Shown: one piece after another, positions 54,829 through 64,000 of the stretch
How the letters are laid out: each line of letters starts with the position of its first letter
How positions within the stretch are numbered: position 1 is the first letter of the stretch
NCBI RefSeq assembly: GCF_964019385.1
Contig: NC_088643.1
Coordinates: forward strand, 3,668,804 to 3,732,803
DNA from: Sycon ciliatum
Taxonomy: Eukaryota > Porifera > Calcarea > Leucosolenida > Sycettidae
Reading direction: 5' to 3'
Length of the DNA: 64,000 nt
Position numbers and translations under genes: made by a program
Notes under the pieces: model-generated
The model's input: the letters and a program-made list of their open reading frames with translations, nothing else
What the model was told of the DNA's origin: nothing
Database searches by the model: none

Positions 54829-55171
54829 GCAGCAGCACAGCTAGCAAGAGAAAGAAGTGCTATTGACTGGCTTTTCATACGATGAGAAATTGCAAAACAG
54901 TTGGATGCACGCAGCAGCACAGCTAGCAAGAGAAAGAGCCGTGGATGGGTTTGTTTCTGTTTTTGATGGCTGTGGCCATCCGTTGGCCCAACGGTCTCGT
55001 GTGAGTACGGCGTTTGTTTGTGCTGCCAGCTCGCGTCCGGCGTTTGTTTGTGCTGCCAGCTCGCGTCCGGCGTTTGTTTGTGCTGCCAGCTCGGGCCCGG
55101 TGCGCGAGTGAAACCGAACCGTGACAAAGGCTTCCGCTCTTTAGTGCTATTGACTGGCTTTTCATACGATG
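54805..55171. repeat. Clustered direct repeats
   Basis: An 82-base-period duplication of GAAATTGCAAAACAGTTGGA..., three 30-base units of GCGTTTGTTTGTGCTGCCAG (55010-55095), and TGCTATTGACTGGCTTTTCA repeated at 54859 and 55145. Confidence 0.88.
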
Positions 55172-55348
55172 CCTATTGATGTCTAGAGACATGCTGTCTA
55201 GCCTTCCCCTGGTACGCATTCACGGGGCTTTGTTGAAGTTCGTGCCGTGAACTGCCAAAGGGAATTGTTTGAATGGTGCTGGGGCAAGTGCGACATTACG
55301 GCGTCCCTGCAGCCGGCCTAATCGCGTTTGTTGCCACAACCGATTTTA

Positions 55349-57158
55349 ATGGGCTCTGCACTCGTTGCAGCAGTCGCTATAGTTGCCTGTATGTACTGTC
55401 ATTCTTTGTTTCCTCTGCTCACCAGCTATGGCAACATTTTAACTTTCGGCGCTGATCTGGCATCCTACTCAGGGCCTGTTTCTATCATGTTCACGTCGAA
55501 CGCTATATGCAATGTATTCAAAATAGACTTCTTTGGCGAATGCCCTGTACAGGCGACGAACGATTCAGGTATGTACATGGTGTTTGACTTGGAACAGTTG
55601 TAGATAAAGTGGTCTCATGTGTTTGCTGCCATGTGAGTGCATCTCTGTAGAAAGTGGGCACTTCTTGCGGGCAGTGGCACCTACATTGCTTGCACTATGT
55701 GTAGGGGGCGAAAGTTGGCAATGAGATTTCGACTTGGAGTACTCTGGGGTGGAGCACAGTGCACACTGAGGCTACGTTCGTTTTAGCTACCTGATAGCGT
55801 TGAGTCATTCTACCCCATGGGGTAGAAGGTAGAGGTAAGTGCACGAACGCTGTCCTACCGGATTTAATTCTTCACGATATGTACGTAAACTGTTTCTCTT
55901 CTGTATACAGTTGTGTACAACTCCTTGATCTTGCTGGATATCCTGTACCCCTACCAACTTTTAACAACCTCCACCAGCTTCAAACCTGGTAGAGCCGGTA
56001 GAGAAAAGTAGAATCTACTCTTTTGAGTAGAAGAAAAGGAATGCACCTACCGAAAGAAGTACGGTGCTGGCCAAAGAAGTCCAACCTCATGAATAAAATA
56101 GCGTTGCCGGGCGCTACGCAGCCCTAGCACTACACACACTGGTCTGGGCACCTTAACACGGCGCTACTTTATTCATGAGGTTGGATTTCTCCGGCCTGCA
56201 CCGTGTAGTTTCTACCCAAACCTGTAGATCGAAACCGAACACCCCTGAGTCTGTACGGTGTTAAACCCACCATACTACACACTGCACCTGAACAGAAAAG
56301 GATGAGAGGAGAGGAAGTGGCTGGTGTGACAAGGTCAACAGTACATGCAGTACAGGAGCCCTCGTGGCCAGACACGTGTGCATACATCTGTATGTGCAGT
56401 ACAGTGGCGCTGTACCAGCATGCTATGCGTGAATACAGTACACTCATGCATTAAGTAAAGTAAATTATCGTGTCCGTTCCCGAAGGGAACTCACGACGGC
56501 CGCTAACACCCGGTAAACCCTAGCGGCAGATGCAGCGCCTAACGGTGGGGGTGAGTGGATAAGTCTCGCAACCACTGGCACAAGTGCACTCATGCATTGC
56601 AGAAGTAAAATTCGTATCCGGTGATATACCGAACTGAACTAGCATACATTTAGTAATGGAACATTTTTTTCATTCAATTGCTTCTCCTTGTTTCTGCAGC
56701 GTGTAAACATGGGTCAACATATATCGCTTCAGCCCAGCGGTGCATACCTGACTGCCCAGGACCAGTCTGCCCCACAGGTTTGTTTGTGAGCATTACCATC
56801 AAGAAATTCATGCCGAGAAACAATAGTGGTCTGAGTGTTGTGTGTGCACCGCTAGAATTGTAGGATTAACATACACGTTAGAAGCGTTGACGATGTGGTT
56901 TCCAATCAATTCAATGCTTCACTCTGAAGGAGCCTGTGTTCCCCTGTCCAACCTTCTTTATGCATGGAGATGATGCGGTCACTTTATGCCGACTTGTGAC
57001 AAGTGTGTTTTCGTTGTGTGTTGCAAATTGCTTATGCCTTGGAGTGAAAGAAATCGTTGTGTTGTTCTGATCCGTGTTTCCAAGTGCAGATCTTGTCCAC
57101 TGCAATATTTCAGTCGGGCCATGCCAGGGCTGGACCAACCAAATCCAAGGCAATACTG
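55349..57158 (+). CDS. Secreted cysteine-rich protein, 5' part
   Basis: Exon 1 55349-55568 starts MGSALVAAVAIVACMYC, a signal-peptide-like hydrophobic leader, and continues to FFGECPVQATNDS. Exon 2 56700-56777 gives ACKHGSTYIASAQRCIPDCP and GPVCPT; exon 3 57090-57158 gives DLVHCNISVGPCQGWTNQIQ. All three junctions are phase 1 with good GT/AG sites, which is the usual pattern for shuffled extracellular modules. The Cys spacing was not matched to a named domain with confidence. The gene should go on past 57158, but later exons were not recognised. An exon 1 acceptor-like CAG at 55425 would allow this to be an internal exon of a larger gene instead. Confidence 0.55.
56062..56203. mobile_element. 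142-bp foldback MITE (family also at 17707)
   Basis: CGGTGCTGGCCAAAGAAGTC end; about 90% like the 17707-17847 copy, including GCCGGGCGCTACGCAGCCCT. It lies in the first intron of the gene at 55349. Confidence 0.88.
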
Positions 57159-57204
57159 GTAATTCCTCTGTGCTTTATGCATCACTCACTGATATCTATT
57201 TTTT

Positions 57205-57552
57205 ATAGAAAAGAAAAAGGACCAAGGAACTACAAGTTACGCTATAATGTCCACTAACACCACCAGTTACTAAACAATCAGCTCATGCGATAACATTGCA
57301 CGACACTGACCGACTATACTGACATTCTACACCTAACTGGCTATCAGCTCTAGCACGTCTTGGATGCGCACTCCAACAGCCTTACAACTTGGAAGGTTCT
57401 AAGTTATATGATAACATAGGAGGGGAAGGCGAGCGCAACCAAGACAAGCACGAGCTGAAAGTCTCAGCTGTGTAGGATGTGTTTTAGTAACTGGTGGTGT
57501 TAGTGGATATCATAGCGTAACTTGTAGTTCCCTGGTCTTTTTTCTTTTCCAT
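57205..57552. mobile_element. Foldback MITE, about 62-bp arms
   Basis: GGAACTACAAGTTACGCTAT and CACTAACACCACCAGTTACT at left recur inverted at 57488-57552. Confidence 0.85.
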
Positions 57553-57566
57553 AAATTTGTCCTTGA

Positions 57567-57932
57567 CAGGGCCGGAGGAAGGAGTTTTGGAGTGGTCCGG
57601 CCAACCTTTGAGGGGGGTCCGGGGACCTCCCCCGGGAGAAATATTTAAAATTTACGTGAAATAGAGGGAATTTGGGCACCTCTTAAGGCTCCAGAAAATG
57701 CAGAAAATTATAGTAAAAGAACACAAACACACTTTTTTATCCATATCATTCAAGCCATACAGTGCCGGTCATGGAGTCCTGAGCGACTTCGAAGCACATC
57801 ACACGTCGGCAGTACAGTCGAGCCATGTACCTCTGGATTTTTTACACCGGTTTTGCACGAATCACATGGACCATCCAGCTGGGAAAGTGGTCGGCCATGG
57901 CCGGACCAGCCTGACCGGTTCCGCCGGCCCTG
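57567..57932. mobile_element. DNA element with CAGGGCCGG ends, 5-bp duplication
   Basis: CAGGGCCGGAGGAAGGAG versus complement of CAGGGCCGGCGGAACCGG; CTTGA directly repeated on both sides. Subterminal GTCCGGCC / GGCCGGAC pairs. No ORF of note. Confidence 0.65.
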
Positions 57933-58236
57933 CTTGACTCTCCATCCAAGTCTATAAATGAGATTTGTGTTGTTCTGAACTCGATAATTTTCCACCTTGT
58001 CACGAGTGTTGTTATCCCACTATCTTCATGCTATATAAGTTTTAGTCTTTCCAACTTGAGCCATTCCCTGTACAATCCTTGATGAGAAGGGACCGAAAAC
58101 GGTCGGTTACTTTACGACTAATGCCTTATTTGAATGGATGTGTGCGTTTGCGTGGATACTTGCGTAGTACTTACCTTCGCTTGAAAATTATTGTCCGCCT
58201 CCGGCCTCTATTAAAAAAAAGAAACAAACTAATGAT

Positions 58237-58429
58237 ATGGAAACCTTACACACACCATCTTCAATCCAAGTGGTCTCTTCGCTGCAAAATAATTCTTAAT
58301 CAGATTTTCGGCCAGGAGCCATCATCAGGATGCCTGGTGATGGCTCCTGGCCGAAAATTTGATTGAGAATTATTTTTGCAGCAAAGAGACCACTTGGATT
58401 GAAGATGGTGTGTGTGTAAGGTTTTCCAT
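58237..58429. mobile_element. Foldback element, near-perfect hairpin
   Basis: Arms of about 95 bases (CCTTACACACACCATCTTCA, CAAGTGGTCTCTTCGCTGCA) pair end to end, centre near 58333. A diverged piece (ACACCATCCTCAAATCAAGT) occurs at about 12950 inside the 4.2-kb element. Confidence 0.85.
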
Positions 58430-59100
58430 TTAAAAGAAACTAATAATATGGAAAGAGAAAAGGACGTATAAGTTACTAGTTATGACTAACAGTCCACCAA
58501 GGTAACCAAGGTAACCAAGGTAACGAGATAATATACAGTCAGATAGTGCGACAACAATGCACAAAACTGACAACGGATATCGAGACATTCGATGACCTGA
58601 CACCTAGCTCCGACACATCCATGAAGTGGAAACCAAAAACCTTCCAACTTGGAAGGCTCAGGTGCGGAAAGTTCCAATGAGGAGAACGGATGCGCCACGA
58701 AGATATGCACGAGCTATGTCCCTCGGCAACAAAGAATGTCGAACGTTATGGGATGATGATGACAAGACTAGTAAGACCATTGGATACACCGGTCTAACTA
58801 CAACTCGAAAGGCAACAGACCACCCAACTTGGGAGGCTCAAAGGTATGTAAAAATACATGAAGAGGGGAGGCCAAGCGAGGACCTTTCTCTTTCCATATT
58901 ACTATTGGCTCAACGTCCGAGTTTTTAAGCTAGTACTAAGCGAAAACAATACAGTCATGTAACAGGAGATAAGGGTGAACCCAGATGACACTCAGCATTC
59001 ACTAGAGCTGAGGGGCACTCCAGCCGCTGATCTAAAGGTGCTCGCCTGGAACGATGGCCTCTTAAGCTCACAATTGCCTATCTTATGAGTGCAAACCCTG
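58430..59100. other. Stretch without a supported gene
   Basis: Contains AGGTAACCAAGGTAACCA repeats at 58497 and CCAACTTGGAAGG/CCAACTTGGGAGG motifs. No gene supported. Confidence 0.4.
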
Positions 59101-59107
59101 GGCGGAG

Positions 59108-59359
59108 TCAGAGGTGAGCCATCACCATAGAGAACGGTTCCTTCCGCTTCTCGGCAAGCATTGACACAATGCGCTTGAGGAAAGCTGAGGCAGCCTTGCC
59201 TTGACCACCGGAGGCACAAGACACCAGGAGGACGAACGATGCTTTCTCCACTTCTCTAACGCGCTCTTCGTAGTGTCGTCGTTTCTCCATCTCGTGCTTT
59301 GTAAATGTGCTTGTGATAGAGTGGTCCCATGGTAACAGGACTTGGCCAAGCATGCGCAT
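59108..59359 (-). pseudogene. C-terminal fragment of a retroelement-like protein
   Basis: Minus reading with RVREVEKASFVLLVSCASGG and SAFLKRIVSMLAEKR. From memory this EVEKgsFtPLVFS..GG.G tail recurs at the end of many reverse-transcriptase-bearing invertebrate transposon proteins. No RT remains here. Confidence 0.4.
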
Positions 59360-59628
59360 GCTCCAAAGTTGTTGCGCAATGATGTAGTGCCTGTTGTTGT
59401 TTTGAGCCCGATTTTGATGGCGGCTGGTATGTAGTCTTTTCCTTTTTGTACTTCCCGTTTCATGTTTGTTCAGTCCTAATAATTATAATATTCCCGTCCT
59501 ATCCGGTTGTGTTGCTGTGGAGTCCGGGAGGAGAGTTTTCAGTCACAAGTGGTGCCGAAAACCCGTTTGCTGAACCTAGTCTTATTCGTTTTTTCTGACA
59601 GTGTTTTTGGTCGACGGCCTGTATAGTG

Positions 59629-61377
59629 ATGGCGTCGGGTCCTCGCGTGGACAATTTGCTGCGACCTTTTCGGGGGCGCGATGATAATCTGGATGAATTC
59701 TGGCAGAAGTTCCAGGTGGTGGCAGGCATCCAGAAGCTTGAGTCGTCAGCAGCCCGGATGGCCGTACTCCCATTGTATTTGTCGGGTGATGCATTCACTG
59801 TTTGGTGTGAGATGGCCAGTGGTGATCAGAAGGACGAGGCCAAGGTAAAGCAGCGGCTCGTGGAGTCATTTTCAGTCACCCCTGCCGATGCCTACCACCA
59901 GTTTGTCAAGCGGAGGAAGCGTGCGGACGAAACTGTCGACGCCTACTTGGCGGATCTTCGGCGGCTGCAACGGCTGAGTGGACACAAGGAGGCAGCGGAC
60001 GGCAAGGACCCGATCCTCTTGGAGCAGTTCCTGGTGGGGCTTCCGCCTCACTTCGCCGTGCAGCTTCGTTTGGATGCAGCCTCTCAACCTGCTGGGGCTA
60101 CGGTAAGCTCAGTTGCAGCCCAGGCCCGTGCCCTTTGTGCTGCGGGCAGCTTAGTCAAGGAACCCGTTGCTGCTCTGACAGCCAGCCCTGCTCGACGACC
60201 CAGTGGCAGTTCCACCCCTAGTCGCCTCTGCTATGAGTGTCATCAGACTGGGCATTTGCGGCGCGATTGCCCGAACCGGCAGAGACGTCCTCCTGTTTGC
60301 TTTCATTGTCAGCAGCCCGGCCATGTCAAGCGTCAGTGCCCTCAGCTGAAGTCTAGTGGTGGTGCCAGTTCTTCTCAGACGCCCACTAGTACCGCCTGTG
60401 CTGCGGGCTCGGGCTCGTCGACCACGGGCAATGCCTGCCTCAGTGTTGTGGCAAGCCCCTGTTCGTCGCTGCCCAGGATTCATGTCTATAGTGAGGGCCA
60501 GGCCAGGCTGCGTGCTGCCGTGGATTCCTGCTCTAGTAAGTCCTTGATCAGCTATCGCGTTGTCTCCGAGTTGGGTGTACCCGTTCAGCTCGTAGAGTCC
60601 AACCCGCGCATTACCGCCATCGATGGGCAGGAAGTTGTGGTGTCTGGGCAAGTCCGGTTGACTGTTCATCGTGACGATGACAAAGTGCACCTGCCTGAAG
60701 TTACTGCTGATTTCCTCGTTGTCGACACCTTGGATGTGGTTGACGCTGATATCCTTCTGGGACTGGACATTATCTCCTCCGTGGGTGGCGTGCACCTTGG
60801 TTATGCCCCCGATGGTGTCCTCGCAACCGTATGGTTTGGTCGCCCGCGTGATCCGTCAACTGCATCCGATACCACGTCCGAGTCTGACAACCCGGAGAGC
60901 TCCGCTAAGTTGCCACGCGATGTCTCTGTGTCACGAGATGGGCCGAATGTCACCCTGTCCATGGGTGATGCTGAGGTCGCCTTCGACGCCGAGCGTGGTT
61001 TTTGGGAAGTCCAATGGCGTTGGTCGGCAGGCGCACCACCGCAAGCCCCTATTGGCTCTGGTATTGGCGAATACTCCCGCCAGAAGTTGTCACCGGAGCA
61101 GGAGGCCAAGTTCCAGGCCGAGATTGACCTTTGGCTGGCGGAGGGATGGCTTGTACCGTATGATGCTGATCGACATGGTCCACCAGGCGCCGTACTGCCA
61201 CTGTTGGCTGTGTGTCAGGAACATAAGCCTACCACACCCGTGCGTCCGTGTTTGGACTACCGTGCGCTGAACGTTCGGATCATCTCCAGCCCTGGTCGGG
61301 AGGCACCCGCGTGCCCTGAGAAGCTTCGCGAGTGGCGGCAACGGAAAAGGCGCGTCCAAGATTGTCGACATCCGTAA
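59629..61377 (+). CDS. gag-protease-RT N-terminal ORF of the divergent element
   Basis: Starts MASGPRVDNLLRPFRGRDDN; the capsid-like part has FWQKFQVVAGIQ and DAFTVWCEM, with two CX2CX4HX4C knuckles (CYECHQTGHLRRDC and CFHCQQPGHVKRQC). The protease region reads AAVDSCSSKSLIS then ADILLGLDII; the usual Asp-Ser/Thr-Gly is Asp-Ser-Cys here, so activity is doubtful or the site is altered. RT begins at RPCLDYRALNVRIISSPG. The frame ends at 61377 inside RT; the continuation is in the next frame. Confidence 0.85.
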   Translation: MASGPRVDNLLRPFRGRDDNLDEFWQKFQVVAGIQKLESSAARMAVLPLYLSGDAFTVWCEMASGDQKDEAKVKQRLVESFSVTPADAYHQFVKRRKRADETVDAYLADLRRLQRLSGHKEAADGKDPILLEQFLVGLPPHFAVQLRLDAASQPAGATVSSVAAQARALCAAGSLVKEPVAALTASPARRPSGSSTPSRLCYECHQTGHLRRDCPNRQRRPPVCFHCQQPGHVKRQCPQLKSSGGASSSQTPTSTACAAGSGSSTTGNACLSVVASPCSSLPRIHVYSEGQARLRAAVDSCSSKSLISYRVVSELGVPVQLVESNPRITAIDGQEVVVSGQVRLTVHRDDDKVHLPEVTADFLVVDTLDVVDADILLGLDIISSVGGVHLGYAPDGVLATVWFGRPRDPSTASDTTSESDNPESSAKLPRDVSVSRDGPNVTLSMGDAEVAFDAERGFWEVQWRWSAGAPPQAPIGSGIGEYSRQKLSPEQEAKFQAEIDLWLAEGWLVPYDADRHGPPGAVLPLLAVCQEHKPTTPVRPCLDYRALNVRIISSPGREAPACPEKLREWRQRKRRVQDCRHP

Positions 61378-63835
61378 GGCCTTCCTGAATGTTCGCATCC
61401 ACCCAACCCAGCAGCGGTTCCAGATGGTCGTTTGGCAAGGACGACAGTACGTGATGGAGCGCATGGGCTTTGACCTTGCCATTGCGCCGAAAGTCTTGGA
61501 CACTATTGTGAAATGGGTGACCCGTGACTTCACCGACACCGATAATTACATTGATGACATCATCACGCCGACAGATCAGGCGGAGGCCCTTGCGGACGCG
61601 CTGACCGCCCATGGATTGCCTACGAAACCTGCTGTGGACGTTGATGCGACTCGCGTCCTTGGTCTGCAGACGCACGATGGCCAGTGGGAGCGACGCGAGC
61701 CACTGCAACCCCCTCCTACCCAGATGACTAAGCAGAATGTATTCCAGTGGTGTGGTCAACTGACTGGTCATTATCCGGTCTGTGGCTATCTGCGCCCTTT
61801 GGCTAGCTGGCTGAAGCGCTTGGCGTCTGCAACAACGGATGCCTGGGATGCAGCTGTCCCCCAGGAGTTGTGCGACCTTTGCCACGATGCGGCAAAGCGT
61901 GTGGAGGGCGACGACCCTGTTCATGGAGCCTGGACTGCGGACGATCCCCAAGACTGGCGTGTTTGGTGCGACGCCTCCAGCATTGCCTACGGTGTCGTGC
62001 TCGAAGCTGATGGTACTGTACTCGAAGACCAGTCGTGGCTCCGCGGTGCCACCGATAAACGCCACATCAACGTCGCCGAGCTAGATGCCGTGGTAAAGGG
62101 CCTCACTCTCGCGTCGTCTTGGCGTATCCCGAAGTTGTGCATCATGACCGACTCCCAGACGGTGCATGGGTGGCTGCGTTCTCTGTTCGACAACATCAAG
62201 CGGGTTCACGTCAGTGGGTTGCACGAAGTCCTCGTGCAACGCCGGCTGCAGGTTATTCTCGATATCGTCGACTCGTCCGGCATGAGTGTTGACGTGGTCT
62301 GGGTACCCACACAGCAAAACATTGCTGATCAGCTCACACGTGTCCCACCGCCGTTCCTCCGCTTTGCCCGCCAGACTGCGAAGATGTCTGGCCCGATTGG
62401 TGATGCCGATGTCGTTGGCGCCGCTGTCGCTGATGATGCCGCCTGGCGTGTCCTAACCCTGGGCGAGATTGCCGCGGCGCAGCAGCAGGACGAGGTGATT
62501 CCGGTTGTCGTCGAGGACCTTGTGGCCGGCCATGCTGTCCGTTCGCCGGCATTCCAGCGTGTTCAGCAGCAATTGACCGTCGTGGATGGCGTGCTGATGC
62601 GGAGCGTCAAGCTACCCCCTAACGAGGTCATGTCAGTACCAGTCGTGCCGAATGACATCGAAGAGTTCGTTCTTCGGGGTGCCCATCAACAGACTGGCCA
62701 CGCCTCCTGGGAGGTCATGTGGCGGTTTCTCCGGGGTGTCTGTTACTTCCCCAACATGGCCGAGAAGTGTCAGGACTTCATCTGCCGCTGTCCCCCCTGT
62801 ACGGCTGCAAACCCTCGTGGTGGCCCCGGTGTGCCACCGACACGACCTGTCTCCGCCAACGGCCCCTGGAGTGTTGTCTCCATCGATACCTTGGAGCTTG
62901 GTGTCAGCCGTTCTGGTTACCGCTACGTACTCGTCTGCATCGACCATTTTACCAAGTGGGTCGAAGTTGTCCCGACGAAGCGCCACTGTTCAGCGGAGGT
63001 CGCTGCTGCCATGGTCTCTATCTGCTCACGATGGGGCGCGCCTGAGGTTGTGCGTAGCGATAATGGCACTGAGTTCGTCAATGCCATTGTGTCAGCCCTG
63101 TTCAAGTCCTTTGGCGTCACGGTCCAGCGGGGCGCTGTTCGACATCCCCAGTCACAAGGTTCTGTGGAACGTTTCAACCGGACGCTGTTGACGATCATCC
63201 GCAAGACGCTCGAGGATGATGACGACTGGGAGACTGCCCTCGAGCTTCTGTTGTTCCACTACCGTTCTCGCCCGCACACCGCTACGAAGATTAGCCCGAT
63301 GGAAGCCATGCACGGCTGGCAGCCTCACCGTCTTCTCATCGAACAAGATTCCACTGAACTGTCCGACAGCGCCTGGGTGGACAAGTTGCAGCGGAAGTCT
63401 GCCCGCCTGCGCGATCACCTCGAAGTTGAGCTAGCACGGCTTGACTTCCTCGATGCTCCCGTGCCCGAGTGTCCATACCCCGTTGACACTGCCGTCCTTC
63501 TTCGGCGTCCGGAGCGGCATTCGAAGATTCTCACCCCCTTCGAATCTGGATGGCACGTAATCCGCATCATCTCCCCGTCGACAGTCCGTATTGCCACAGC
63601 TGATGGTCGCTCCAAGCTGGTGAACGTGGATTTGCTGAAGAGAGATCCACAGGCTCCTGATGCGCATGGCCCTGCCGACGCGCCGGCGGCAGTGGAGGCT
63701 GACGACCGGGACCCCGTTGTCCAGCTCGTGTTGCAGACGCCCCCCGTACATGATGCCATGCCTGACACGCCCGTCCATGGCTATGGTTTGCGCGACCGTT
63801 CCAGTCTGCAGGTCCCTGGTCGGTTCCGTACGTAA
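61321..63835 (+). CDS. RT-RNase H-integrase ORF of the divergent element
   Basis: From about 61321 the frame gives VDIRKAFLNVRIHP (first RT Asp), QYVMERMGFDLAIAPKVLD (fingers-palm motif) and DNYIDDIITP (catalytic Asp pair). Then comes a long connection and an RNase H with WCDASSIAYGVVL, HINVAELDAVVKGL and IMTDSQTVHGWL. Integrase: HQQTGHASWEVMW ... CRCPPC (HHCC), VSIDTLELGVS, VRSDNGTEFVN, HPQSQGSVERFNR (D, D, E). The RT and RNase H wording differs clearly from the Mag and CsRn1 elements in this window. It overlaps the previous ORF by ~57 bases; no internal stop. Confidence 0.85.
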
Positions 63836-64000
63836 CTCACACCGTTGTGTTCATTTACTGCAGTTTCTTGCTGGTTATTCTGGCCTTTCCCGCATCCATA
63901 TGACATGCCTTGTAGAGTCCTATTACCACTGTGTGTGTGTCTCTAGTTTTGGTGCAAAATCTGTTTTGTCCAATGCCGCTCGCTCGTTAGTCTCCGTTTC
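63836..64000 (+). other. Non-coding 3' part of the divergent element
   Basis: Follows the stop TAA; no purine tract or LTR start could be fixed before the window ends. Confidence 0.4.

Larger units (their letters stand above)
59545..64000 (+). mobile_element. Divergent Ty3/gypsy-like LTR retrotransposon, 3' end cut by the window
   Basis: The 5' LTR end is placed at CAGTCACA (about 59545), followed by TGGTGCCGAAAACCCG in the primer-binding position (59551-59566). The LTR start could not be fixed. Gag-protease-early RT is at 59629-61377 and RT-RNase H-integrase at 61321-63835. The 3' LTR is not visible; only about 165 bases follow the stop. Confidence 0.8.

Noticed and set aside
56460-56600. 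GC-richer block that might be a structured RNA
   Set aside because: The short hairpin CCGTTCCCGAAGGGAACTC is visible, but no known RNA family could be matched.

Overview
The window reads as nuclear DNA of an invertebrate animal, most likely marine and possibly early-branching; the species cannot be fixed from sequence alone. Reasons: intron-split genes with GT/AG junctions and matching phases, very long dinucleotide tracts, and a dense mix of LINE, Ty3/gypsy (Mag-like, CsRn1-like and a divergent type), BEL/Pao, hAT-, piggyBac- and TA-target miniature elements. There are no operons or bacterial-style gene packing.

Left third (1-25 kb) holds the clearest host genes, all on +. 93-7634 is the 3' part (7 exons, 310 residues) of an NhaC-superfamily Na+/H+ antiporter-like membrane protein. 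9890-19370 is a complete 9-exon, 406-residue IST1 homologue (ESCRT-III-associated). 22101-24673 (or to 26851) is the start of a secreted CCP/sushi-domain protein. Their introns carry minisatellites, a tRNA-like Pol III unit, a LINE, a large palindrome with about 183 CA units, and nested miniature transposons, including a 4.2-kb inverted-repeat element in IST1 intron 5 with a piggyBac-type deletion derivative inside it.

Middle (26-54 kb) is mostly transposon on transposon: LINE fragments that begin at GT tracts; a young non-autonomous Mag-like LTR element whose gag has been displaced by a 13-bp minisatellite (28472-30781); hAT MITEs with 8-bp duplications; a BEL/Pao fragment; a THAP-like ORF next to a minus-strand SWIM zinc finger + YqaJ nuclease gene, split by a Mag element (39409-44706) that carries an inverted copy of its own 5' end; and a nearly intact CsRn1-type element (46609-51546) whose empty target site is still visible in a nearby repeat copy.

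Right end (54-64 kb) has the start of a small secreted cysteine-rich protein gene (55349-57158, 3 exons), several foldback elements, and a large divergent Ty3/gypsy-like element (about 59545 to the window end) in two overlapping frames.

The host genes are functionally unrelated to each other (ion transport, endosomal sorting, secreted proteins). The most unusual material is in the mobile elements: the YqaJ/SWIM/THAP locus, the self-inverted Mag copy, the LINE-GT-tract association and the intronic tRNA-like unit.
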